DNA from: CAWGCE01 sp964480915
GTDB lineage: Bacteria > Planctomycetota > Planctomycetia > Pirellulales > Pirellulaceae
Length of the DNA stretch: 64,000 bases
Assembly: GCA_964480915.1 (NCBI GenBank)
Contig: CAYZRS010000015.1
Coordinates: forward strand, 1 to 64,000
Direction of reading: 5' to 3'
Shown: one piece after another, positions 1 to 7,795 of the stretch
How positions within the stretch are numbered: the first letter of the stretch is position 1
Layout of the letters: each line of letters starts with the position of its first letter
The notes under the pieces: model-generated
Databases searched by the model: none
The model's input: the letters and a program-made list of their open reading frames with translations, nothing else
What the model was told of the DNA's origin: nothing
Position numbers and translations under genes: made by a program

Positions 1-12
1 CGCGGGCGAAGA

Positions 13-1056
13 TTAAAGGTCGGTAATTCCTGCGGGCAGTCCATCACGTCGGTTACCCATTCTGCGGTGGATTTCCCGGTCCACTTCGTAGGGGAGGTGT
101 CCGACGGAACCGTCGCACATCACCATGTTGAATCCGCTGATGTGAGCGCTGCCGAAAGCAAAGTGATTCGCTTCATTCCGCGTATCGGGCGTTGGAGCGT
201 ATCGGTCACCTTCTGCTGCAAAATGCGTAAGTCGCGTGTTGTCCCACTCAAAACCCGAATAGCAGCCCTGATTTGTTCCCCAATCAAGTCCCGTAAAACC
301 TTGGTAATCATTGGGGGCAATGTTCTTTTCGCCAGCAAGATAGGTTTTGGAAAGGCCGTCCTTAATGTGGCGAATCTTGACTTCACTTCGCATGTACATC
401 GTACCGTTCATCCAGACAGCGAACGGGTTCCGCTGGTCGGGTTCATCCAGAATGTCCGTCCATTCAAACCCGTTGTCAGCCTGAGCGTAGGAACTGGGAA
501 TCTTGAAGGGTGGATCATCACCGGCGCTCCACAATCCATCACCGCCATTGGCAGCGTAATCACTTTGCACAATGGCATCGAGAAGTGGAAGTGCCGTCGC
601 ATTTCGAACACTTAACCACTGATGAGCGTACGGCAAAGCTTCGCGTCGACTTGGACAATAAAATCCACCAATCGGACTTTCATGAAGCGTAATCATGGCT
701 TGACGGTGGGCTACAGAATTCAAAACCTGACCGTCCGCAAGGCGGTAGGATGCGTCCTCTTCCAAAAATGGCAAAACGCTAAACAGCCAACCACCCGGCT
801 GGTCTTCGCCAAATCCTCGATTGGGGTCACCTGTAAAATCTTTGGACCAACCCCCAGATGGATAGAACTTGTGAGCATCTTCATGCAGGATGGCTGCCAA
901 GCCGATTTGCCGAAGCTGATTCACACACTGAATTCGGCGAGCCGCTTCCCGGGCCGAGTTGACCGCCGGAAGCAAAAGGGATACCAGAATGGCGATGATT
1001 GCGATAACTACTAGCAATTCCACGAGCGTGAATGCCGGTCGATGTTTCTTGGCCAT
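13..1056 (-). CDS. DUF1559 prepilin-like secreted protein
   Basis: A 347-residue protein of the DUF1559 family, which is heavily expanded in Planctomycetes. Residues 7-30 carry a type IV prepilin processing and methylation motif (PAFTLVELL followed by a long hydrophobic helix), with Glu at +5 of the predicted mature form. The C-terminus holds the H-X9-DG signature (SAHISGFNMVMCDG). The molecular role of the family is unknown; the prepilin motif implies membrane insertion and export by a pseudopilin system. The ATG at 1056 is chosen because it directly precedes the prepilin motif and has GGAG about 8 bases upstream; a longer reading frame from 1110 adds 18 unrelated residues. It is the last gene of the minus-strand series that includes the PG fusion enzyme, but nothing ties it to PG functionally. 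Confidence 0.9.
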   Translation of the reverse strand: MAKKHRPAFTLVELLVVIAIIAILVSLLLPAVNSAREAARRIQCVNQLRQIGLAAILHEDAHKFYPSGGWSKDFTGDPNRGFGEDQPGGWLFSVLPFLEEDASYRLADGQVLNSVAHRQAMITLHESPIGGFYCPSRREALPYAHQWLSVRNATALPLLDAIVQSDYAANGGDGLWSAGDDPPFKIPSSYAQADNGFEWTDILDEPDQRNPFAVWMNGTMYMRSEVKIRHIKDGLSKTYLAGEKNIAPNDYQGFTGLDWGTNQGCYSGFEWDNTRLTHFAAEGDRYAPTPDTRNEANHFAFGSAHISGFNMVMCDGSVGHLPYEVDREIHRRMGNRRDGLPAGITDL

Positions 1057-1225
1057 ACTAATCTCCGATGATCGAATCAGGATGAAGCAGTTGAGTTTTC
1101 CCCGCCCCACAGTTTATCGGCAAAAAATGCCCCGGTAAAGGAAACTTATGACACCACATTCCGAGTTTGCCGAAGAATCTAGCCTAAACTGCAGGACTTG
1201 GAACAGTATCAGAAAACTGTTTTCT

Positions 1226-3232
1226 TCACTTGATCGCCTCATTCCAGCCCCAGCGATACAGATTCTTGCTATCTGTGTATCTGGACGCTGACGACGAGGC
1301 CCCCAAGACGACCATGAGGAGCGAATGCTTGCCTCTCTGACCTCGCGAAACGAGGCAAGCCCCGGCCGCATTCGTCGTGCCGGTCTTTAGCCCATCAAAA
1401 CCTTCAATGCCCAGCAGTCGATTCGTATTTTTCCATACCACGTTGCGGCGGTATCCGGATTCTGATTCGACCGTGCAACCACGTTGAGCTGTCGAAGTGT
1501 ACTTCGCAAACTCTGGAATCTGCATCGCGGTGTGTGCTAACTTCAAAAGGTCACGAACGCTGGTCAGATGCTTATCGTTGGTCAGTCCGTGCGTGTTGGT
1601 GAAGTGAGTTTCCCGCATTCCCAGGCGAGCCGCTTCGCTGTTCATGCCATCGACGAAAGCTTGAAAGTTGCCCTCCGAGTTGGGCAGGCAATCGCCTCCG
1701 CTGACTCGAGCGCCAAAGTGCTCAGCCAATGCGACGCTGGCGTCGTTTCCTGACGGCAGGAGCAATCCATAAAGCAACTCACGGACACTCACTTTTTCCC
1801 CCGCTTTCAGGCCACTTGTGGAGCCTACGGTTTTGTCGGCTCGTGCTGAAAACGTCACAACTTCATCCCATACGGACGCATCGGCTGTGGCCAACTTAGC
1901 AACGAGGTAGCCGGTCATGATCTTGGTGGTGCTGGCCGGATGGAGTGGCGTGGCTTCGTTCTCGCTCCATAACAACTCGCCAGTCTCTCCATCCGCGATT
2001 CCCCACGCTTTACACGTGACAAACGGGGGACCGGAAAGCGGAAGAGGCGGCGTTTTGGGGGGCGTTTCGGCATTCACGATTTTTGGATCGGCAACCGGTG
2101 CCGCGTCCATCAGCAGGTCACCAAGCTTGCCCCACATATCGGCTGTCACAACGCCATTTTCGGGCAGGCCATGCTCTTTCTGAAAGGCGAGCACCGCCCG
2201 TTCGGTCGCCGGGCCAAAGTCACCGTCGACGCCCAGGTCGGGCGACGGCTCCAGCCGAGCATTCAACGTCCGCTGCAGCGCCTCGACGATCTCGCCGTCG
2301 GCTCCGATCGACAACTCTTTCACGCCGCTCGTTTCGACTCCGTCCGGATTGAAGTAGTCAAATGCAGCCTTGGCGATTTTGCCGCAGACAACATTCGCAG
2401 CGTTACTATCGGACCAGCTTCGATCTTTGTTTTCATTGGTCAAAATGCAAATTGCGATGCGGCCGGTCGGCGCATCGATCAGTCCGGCATCGGTCCGAGA
2501 ATTCGAAACGGCGCCCGTTTTGTGCGCCACCTTCACTTCGCTGGGCAAGTCACGAGGAATTTTTGTCCGGTCATCGCAGGCATACAGCAGATCGATGATC
2601 GCCTGTGATGCCTCGGCCGAAACGACTTGCTTCGCGTCCAATTTTTCCAGCAGCGACACCATTTCGTTGGCCGTTGTGCTCCCCAGACCAAACTTCTTGC
2701 TGCGTTCAGGAAAGATGGACGTTTCGCGTTTGAAGACTTTGGCGTGCTGCTTTGTTTGCGGACAACCCATTTGTTCCATCAATTCGGCCACCTCTGCCAA
2801 GCCGACTCGATCGACGACCAAATTCGTTGCCGTGTTGTCGGAAAAGACGATCATCAATCGCGCCGCATCACGCAGCGTCAGCTTCGTACCGACTGAAAAA
2901 TTGTCGGTCAGAACGCCAGAGCCAGGTACCTTGTCCTCGGCGGTCAATTCGATCGCGTCGTCCAGATTCAGTTTGCCAGCCTGAATCGCCTGATGCATGG
3001 CGATCAGCACGGGCAGCTTGATCAAACTGGCGGTGGGCAGCGGTCTGTCGGCGTTGTGCTGGTACGACTCGCCAGACGGCAAATGTTTGATCGAGACACC
3101 GACCACGCCTTCGTGCGAATCGACGATCGGCTGAATGATCTTGGCCAGTTCATTCGGTGATGCGGCGTGAATGGGCATGAGGGTCAGGAGGCAAAGAGCA
3201 ACGGGCAACAGGCAACAGGATTGGGACAGCAT
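1226..3232 (-). CDS. Beta-lactamase-like / PG-binding / D-Ala-D-Ala carboxypeptidase fusion
   Basis: A 668-residue secreted protein with three domains. The signal peptide is about residues 1-23. The first domain (about 28-295) is class A beta-lactamase-like: S69-x-x-K72, an SDN motif near 130 and a KTG box near 245, but no ExxLN omega-loop motif is apparent. A PGBD1-type peptidoglycan-binding domain follows (about 308-370). The last domain (about 395-668) is PBP5-like (S11 family) with STTK, SGN and KTG boxes. Family knowledge predicts DD-carboxypeptidase activity on PG stem peptides for the last domain; the first may hydrolyse beta-lactams or a PG amide. It lies 57 bases downstream of the DgcA-like gene on the same strand, so probably in one transcription unit. 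Two penicilloyl-serine-type enzymes in one chain is unusual. Confidence 0.88.
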   Translation of the reverse strand: MLSQSCCLLPVALCLLTLMPIHAASPNELAKIIQPIVDSHEGVVGVSIKHLPSGESYQHNADRPLPTASLIKLPVLIAMHQAIQAGKLNLDDAIELTAEDKVPGSGVLTDNFSVGTKLTLRDAARLMIVFSDNTATNLVVDRVGLAEVAELMEQMGCPQTKQHAKVFKRETSIFPERSKKFGLGSTTANEMVSLLEKLDAKQVVSAEASQAIIDLLYACDDRTKIPRDLPSEVKVAHKTGAVSNSRTDAGLIDAPTGRIAICILTNENKDRSWSDSNAANVVCGKIAKAAFDYFNPDGVETSGVKELSIGADGEIVEALQRTLNARLEPSPDLGVDGDFGPATERAVLAFQKEHGLPENGVVTADMWGKLGDLLMDAAPVADPKIVNAETPPKTPPLPLSGPPFVTCKAWGIADGETGELLWSENEATPLHPASTTKIMTGYLVAKLATADASVWDEVVTFSARADKTVGSTSGLKAGEKVSVRELLYGLLLPSGNDASVALAEHFGARVSGGDCLPNSEGNFQAFVDGMNSEAARLGMRETHFTNTHGLTNDKHLTSVRDLLKLAHTAMQIPEFAKYTSTAQRGCTVESESGYRRNVVWKNTNRLLGIEGFDGLKTGTTNAAGACLVSRGQRGKHSLLMVVLGASSSASRYTDSKNLYRWGWNEAIK

Positions 3233-3289
3233 GGTTGGCTCGTTTCGATTCTCGTTTTTGATAGTTTTAGGCAGTCGCGACTACCGTCC

Positions 3290-4306
3290 TCATAGCAGTG
3301 CGACTCCGTTTCCGGGTACGTCAGGATACGAGCAGACGCCGCGATCGACGATCACGCCCTTGGCAATGTCACGCGAAAGCAAGGCGGCTCCATCCATGTC
3401 AACATAGTCGAGCAGCGGCAACAGTTGAGCGATCGCCGAAATGCCCACGGTCGATTCGGTCATGCACCCCACCATAACCTTGAGGCCCAATTCACGAGCC
3501 CGGTCGATCATCCGTCGCGCCGGCGTCAAGCCGCCGCATTTCGTCAGCTTGATGTTGATCGCGTGAAAATGGCCGTGGCAGCGATCGACATCGCTGGCGA
3601 CGATGCAACTTTCGTCGGCGATGATCGGCAGCGCCGATTCGGCGAAGACGCGTTGAGCGTCGGCCCAATTGTCGGCTTTGAGCGGCTGTTCGATGAACTC
3701 GACTCCCAATTCTTTCAAGCGTACAGAATTCCTGATCGTTTCATCCGCCGTCCAACCGCAGTTCGCGTCAACTCGAAAAGTGGCCTGCGTATGCTGACGG
3801 AGCGTCTCGATGATCTCGATGTCTTGCGGTGTGCCAAGCTTAATCTTGTAGATTGGCCAGTCGGGCACTTCCTGCAGTTTGTCCACCATTTTTTCGACGC
3901 TATCGATCGCGATGGTGTAGTTCGAGACCGGATTCGCGGCCGGATCGAGCCCCCACAGTTGATAGACCGGTTTTCCCTGCCGCTTGCCCCACAAGTCGTA
4001 CACCGCCTGGTCGAGCGCACAATGGGCGAACGGATTGTCGCTGAGTTGCGAACTCAACTGATCGTAAACGGCGGCCGGATCATCTAGCGGCGAAGCGGAC
4101 AGTTCGGCTTGAATCGATCCGAGCGACGCCGTCATCGATTCGTAGGTGGCGTTGTAGTAGGAATTTGTGGTCGCTTCGCCGAAGCCATGATGTTGACCAT
4201 CGGACAGCTCAACAACAAGCGTCGGCTGGACATCGTGCGAGCTGCGGGCGATCGTGAAAGTGTGTTTGAGCGGCAGATCGAAGCGATGAAGTTTGAGCGT
4301 GATCAT
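3290..4306 (-). CDS. dgcA: Enolase-superfamily dipeptide epimerase / N-acetyl-D-Glu racemase (DgcA-like)
   Basis: A 338-residue member of the muconate-lactonizing subgroup of the enolase superfamily. Visible catalytic residues are K154-x-K156, metal ligands D180, E206 and D231, and K253. Two roles fit the family: L-Ala-D/L-Glu epimerase (YcjG/YkfB), which handles the dipeptide released from murein peptides, or N-acetyl-D-Glu racemase DgcA, which works with DgcN. The DgcN homologue lies 253 bases upstream on the same strand, favouring DgcA, while the surrounding murein genes fit both. Either role funnels D-Glu from peptidoglycan into L-Glu. Length is normal for the family. The start at 4306 has GAAAG just upstream. 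A 74-bp palindrome lies between the two genes. Confidence 0.88.
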   Translation of the reverse strand: MITLKLHRFDLPLKHTFTIARSSHDVQPTLVVELSDGQHHGFGEATTNSYYNATYESMTASLGSIQAELSASPLDDPAAVYDQLSSQLSDNPFAHCALDQAVYDLWGKRQGKPVYQLWGLDPAANPVSNYTIAIDSVEKMVDKLQEVPDWPIYKIKLGTPQDIEIIETLRQHTQATFRVDANCGWTADETIRNSVRLKELGVEFIEQPLKADNWADAQRVFAESALPIIADESCIVASDVDRCHGHFHAINIKLTKCGGLTPARRMIDRARELGLKVMVGCMTESTVGISAIAQLLPLLDYVDMDGAALLSRDIAKGVIVDRGVCSYPDVPGNGVALL

Positions 4307-4477
4307 GGCTTTCTTTCGGGATGGTTTTCTATCGTCGCCAGTGATTCGCCGAGATTGTTGCGGTGCGGTACGTTAGCTGCTGGGCACCGATGGTTTGAGC
4401 AGGCACTGGGGCAGGCTGATTTTGTAGAACATTTGTGATTCGATTCCTGGGCGCGGGTGGTGCTTGTTTGTGGCTAG

Positions 4478-4551
4478 AGGGTCAGGTCCATGTTTTCGGT
4501 CTGCCTGTTTTCAAGTGGTGCGTCTGCTGGCCGAAAAATGGACCAGACCCT
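4478..4551. repeat. 74-bp palindromic element, divergent copy A
   Basis: Inverted arms AGGGTCAGGTCCATGTTTTC (4478 on) and CCGAAAAATGGACCAGACCC (to 4551) flank a loop of about 31 bases. Length and architecture equal those of the four closer copies at 7.7, 16.3, 17.6 and 20.1 kb, but the arm core reads TCCA instead of AGTC. It lies in the gap between dgcN and dgcA, 8 bases past the dgcN stop. Confidence 0.75.
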
Positions 4552-4559
4552 GGACGGCG

Positions 4560-5603
4560 CTAGCCCAGGAGCGATTGCCTTAGTTTCAGTGAGGCTGCGA
4601 CCAGTTTCGCGGGGCCATCGCGATAGACATCGCAGGCTGGCAAACCAAGTTCGGACTCGACACGTTCACACTCTTGCACTGCTTCTTCGGCTGACAGGCG
4701 GCGGGAGTTAATGCCGATGCCGATCACTTCCGTCGGAGCCACCAAACTGGCGGCCACTTCGTAGCCAGCACGCAACTCGGCCAGCGGCTTGAGCGGCACG
4801 TGCTCCATGCCGTGCGTATGGGGGCGAGCCGCCTCGTAACAAAGCACCAAGCCCTGCGGACGTGCTCCATGCAACAAGCCGAGCGTCACGGGCGAGTAGC
4901 GAGGCTGAGCCAGACTGCCCTGCCCTTCGATGATGACAAAATCGTGCGACTCGTTGGCTCGAACTAATCTCTCGACCGCTCCGTTGAGAAAATCGGAAAC
5001 CACACAATCGACCGGACATCCGGCTCCAGAAATCATGATGCCAGTTTGGCCGGTCGCCGCAAACGCGGCATCTTGCCCCGCAGCGGTTAAGCCGCGAGCC
5101 AACTCGATCGCGGTGACCATTTTCCCGACACTGCAATCTTGTCCCACGGTCTCGATGCGGACGCAACCTTCACGAAAACCGGTCGCATCGGCCACATCGC
5201 GTTCGTTGTTCTTCCGCACATCGTGAAGTTCGACGTTGTGATTGGCTGCCGCCGCGGAAAATTCGGGATCGTCCGACAGAAATTCGTGCAACCCGGAAAT
5301 CACATCCATGCCGCGACCAATCGCGTTCAAAATCACGGGGCGCCAAGCGGTCGGAATCTTGCCGCCTGCAGACGCAATGCCCATCAGCAAGGCGGTTGCG
5401 CCGGGCATTTCATCCAGCGAACCAATGATAGGAATATCGCCACCGACTCCTAACAACTCCCCGGCCGTCTTCCCGGCCTGCGTCGAATCGAGAAGCGCCA
5501 CGACATCCGATGTTCGATAGCGGACCACGCTGGTCGCCGTCTTGGCTTTCAGGGGATCGGTATGTCCTTCGGTGAGGACCACGATTCTTGGTTGGTCAGA
5601 CAC
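4560..5603 (-). CDS. dgcN: DUF1611 family N-acyltransferase (DgcN-like)
   Basis: A 347-residue DUF1611 protein. The N-terminal half is an alpha/beta domain of the DUF1611_N type; the C-terminal half begins with a P-loop-like GQDCSVGKM segment and contains the family-typical IEGQGSL and NSRRLS stretches. Characterised members (DgcN) acetylate D-glutamate to N-acetyl-D-Glu, which DgcA then racemises. Here the DgcA homologue follows on the same strand, so a D-Glu catabolic pair inside a PG salvage locus is the best reading. The GTG at 5603 is chosen because the following residues (SDQPRIVVLTEGHTDP) start the conserved domain and GAG sits 8 bases upstream; a TTG at 5654 would add 17 residues without a ribosome site. 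Confidence 0.85.
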   Translation of the reverse strand: MSDQPRIVVLTEGHTDPLKAKTATSVVRYRTSDVVALLDSTQAGKTAGELLGVGGDIPIIGSLDEMPGATALLMGIASAGGKIPTAWRPVILNAIGRGMDVISGLHEFLSDDPEFSAAAANHNVELHDVRKNNERDVADATGFREGCVRIETVGQDCSVGKMVTAIELARGLTAAGQDAAFAATGQTGIMISGAGCPVDCVVSDFLNGAVERLVRANESHDFVIIEGQGSLAQPRYSPVTLGLLHGARPQGLVLCYEAARPHTHGMEHVPLKPLAELRAGYEVAASLVAPTEVIGIGINSRRLSAEEAVQECERVESELGLPACDVYRDGPAKLVAASLKLRQSLLG

Positions 5604-5770
5604 GGCAACAGCTCGGCAAGGAAGGAATCGAAGCGAGCCGTGATGATACCACAAGGCGAACTCGCCGATTAGTAGCGAACCTTCCGACCTGATTCGCTAC
5701 TGGCGTCGATTTGGTTTGGTTGTCGCTTAGTTACCAGAACACATCGCTATCAGAAAAGGAAATATCGAAG

Positions 5771-6064
5771 TTGGGAAGCGATCGCGACTTTCAAGAATCT
5801 ACGCATTTCGATGAATTGAAACTCGAACCGGTCGAGCCACGCGGTATCCCTAAACCGGAATGGACAGGGCGACGCTGTCTCGGTTGCAAACACCCGATGG
5901 CGGACGAATCTCGCTACTGCGCCGCCTGCGGCATTCACTATTTCGATCGGTACGCACGCTTGGGCGAAAACTTGATCAGGCAGTCCCAGGAGGTAGAGAG
6001 AGTGCTGTGGGTGACTCGTTGTTTGCGAATCTTGTCGATACCGATTCGTTTTTTTCGGTGGTAG
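5771..6064 (+). CDS. Small zinc-ribbon hypothetical protein
   Basis: A small basic protein (97 residues from TTG 5771, 117 from TTG 5711). The clear feature is a four-cysteine zinc-ribbon-like motif, CLGCKHP followed after about 10 residues by CAACG. The C-terminal 40 residues are basic with no membrane segment. No ATG precedes the motif; TTG 5771 has AAGGA 10 bases upstream and is preferred, though the start is uncertain. It is divergent from dgcN and 122 bases ahead of the glycosidase gene. Function unrecognised. Confidence 0.55.
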   Translation: MGSDRDFQESTHFDELKLEPVEPRGIPKPEWTGRRCLGCKHPMADESRYCAACGIHYFDRYARLGENLIRQSQEVERVLWVTRCLRILSIPIRFFRW

Positions 6065-6186
6065 CCAGGCCGCTTGGGTCGCATCGCCGGATAACGACAG
6101 AACGGAAGTTTCCATTTGCGAGTATCTGCAAGCGTCGCTCGACATGGTAAAGTCAGGTCGACAATGCTACTCGGGGCGGGCGATAC

Positions 6187-7629
6187 ATGTTGCACTTCGG
6201 CAAACGGTTTCTTGCGTTTCACATTCGGTTCTCAGTTTGCATCGGCATGCTGTCACTCGCGACGACGAGTTGGGCAGAGCCCGAGCCGCCCCATTTGCCT
6301 CAACCGGCCCGTGAATTCCGCGCCGCCTGGGTTGCGACCGTTGCCAATATCGATTGGCCCTCGGAGCCTGGACTTACGAGCGAACAGCAGCAACAGGAAT
6401 TCACGCGGATTGTCGAGCGGGCGGTAGAGCTGAACCTCAACGCACTGATCTTTCAAGTTCGACCGGCGGCCGACGCGTTGTTCGATTCGGCGTTCGAACC
6501 ATGGTCGCCCTACCTGACGGGTACCATGGGGAAACCGCCCACGCCGGCTTACGACCCGCTCGCATTCGCGATCAAGACGGCTCACGAACACGGCATCGAA
6601 CTGCATGTCTGGTTCAATCCGTATCGGGCGCTCCACAAGTCATTCCAGGGAAAAGTCTCCGACGATCACATTAGCAAGGTCAAGCCGACGGCAGTCAAAG
6701 CATACGGTGGCTACTTGTGGCTCGATCCGGGCGATCGCGAAGCGGCCCAACATTCGCTCGATGTGATGCTCGACGTAGTGCGGCGTTACGACATCGATGG
6801 CGTGCACATGGACGACTATTTTTATCCCTATCCCGTAAAGGACGACGATGGCCACGAAGTCCCCTTTCCCGATGACGCGTCGTTCGCCAACGCCCAAGCT
6901 GACGGGTACGAAGGCACGCGCGACGATTGGCGGCGCAGCAATGTTGATTGGCTGGTCGAAAAACTGCACCATTACACCAAGCAAATGAAGCCTTGGGTCC
7001 GGGTCGGTATCAGCCCGTTCGGCATTTGGCGTCCCGGATATCCCGAATCGATTAAGGGCTTTGACGCGTACGACAAACTTTACGCCGACGCGAAGAAGTG
7101 GTTGCAAGAAGGCTGGGTCGATTATTTGACGCCGCAGCTCTACTGGACGATTGAGAGCAAAGGCCAAAGTTACCCAAAATTGCTGGAATGGTGGAGTGAG
7201 CAGAACACGAAACAGGTTCATTTGTGGCCAGGCAACTACACTTCGCGCGTCGGCATGAAGGAGGGGACCAACTGGGAAGCGGACGAGCTGCTGCGACAGA
7301 TCGAGGTCACCCGTCAGCACCCGGGAGCGACCGGCAACGTCCATTTCAGCATGAAGTCGCTGTTCGATGACTACAGTGATTTGGGCACCAAGCTGCAATC
7401 CGGCCCCTACGCACTGCCAGCACTCGTACCATTACGCAACAAGAACGACTCGGCACCTACCAATCCTTCAACCGATTCAAAACAACCGTGGCTGTGGGTC
7501 GCTTGGACGAAAGACGGTTCGGGTTGGAACTATGAGATCGTTCCAGGCTCCACGCCAAAACCGGATACCGATTATGTCGCGAAGGTGGATCGAGACGGAA
7601 ACATGAGCCAACCGATGAAACGAAATTGA
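6187..7629 (+). CDS. Secreted GHL10/DUF187 family glycosidase (DigH-like)
   Basis: A 480-residue protein with a signal peptide of about 30 residues ending in TSWA, then a glycosyl-hydrolase-like 10 (DUF187) domain beginning REFRAAWVATVANIDWPS, which is the family hallmark. A (beta/alpha)8 barrel fills about residues 38-420; acidic clusters such as DGVHMDDYF and QLYWTIE are likely catalytic. The E. coli relative DigH (YddW) is an outer-membrane glycosidase acting on septal glycan strands stripped of peptides, so PG is the likely substrate here given the amidases and NamZ nearby. The C-terminal 60 residues are an extension. It is the first gene of a plus-strand series continuing into the symporter, with palindrome copy B just downstream. 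Confidence 0.85.
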   Translation: MLHFGKRFLAFHIRFSVCIGMLSLATTSWAEPEPPHLPQPAREFRAAWVATVANIDWPSEPGLTSEQQQQEFTRIVERAVELNLNALIFQVRPAADALFDSAFEPWSPYLTGTMGKPPTPAYDPLAFAIKTAHEHGIELHVWFNPYRALHKSFQGKVSDDHISKVKPTAVKAYGGYLWLDPGDREAAQHSLDVMLDVVRRYDIDGVHMDDYFYPYPVKDDDGHEVPFPDDASFANAQADGYEGTRDDWRRSNVDWLVEKLHHYTKQMKPWVRVGISPFGIWRPGYPESIKGFDAYDKLYADAKKWLQEGWVDYLTPQLYWTIESKGQSYPKLLEWWSEQNTKQVHLWPGNYTSRVGMKEGTNWEADELLRQIEVTRQHPGATGNVHFSMKSLFDDYSDLGTKLQSGPYALPALVPLRNKNDSAPTNPSTDSKQPWLWVAWTKDGSGWNYEIVPGSTPKPDTDYVAKVDRDGNMSQPMKRN

Positions 7630-7680
7630 TTTAATCGACGATCGAGTTCCGGTTTGCCGTCATCGCGGTGGCTGGGCGAG

Positions 7681-7754
7681 AGGGTCGGGAGTCTTTTTCG
7701 GCCAATGGCCCTACCAACAGCTGTCGGGTAACCCCGAAAAAGACTCCCGACCCT
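7681..7754. repeat. 74-bp palindromic element, copy B
   Basis: Arms AGGGTCGGGAGTCTTTTTCG and CGAAAAAGACTCCCGACCCT are perfect inverted repeats around a 32-base loop (7702-7733). It lies in the gap between the GHL10 glycosidase and the symporter, which are co-directional. The loop read on the minus strand ends CATTGG like copy C, so this copy appears inverted relative to C and E. Confidence 0.92.
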
Positions 7755-7795
7755 TTCCATGCTCCCCCCTTTCAACGAACCTGCGAAAGTCCAAC

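Noticed and set aside
1195..1220. AACAGT...ACTGTT hairpin after the PG fusion gene
   Set aside because: The stem is only 6 bp and no T-run follows on the relevant strand, so a terminator is not supported.
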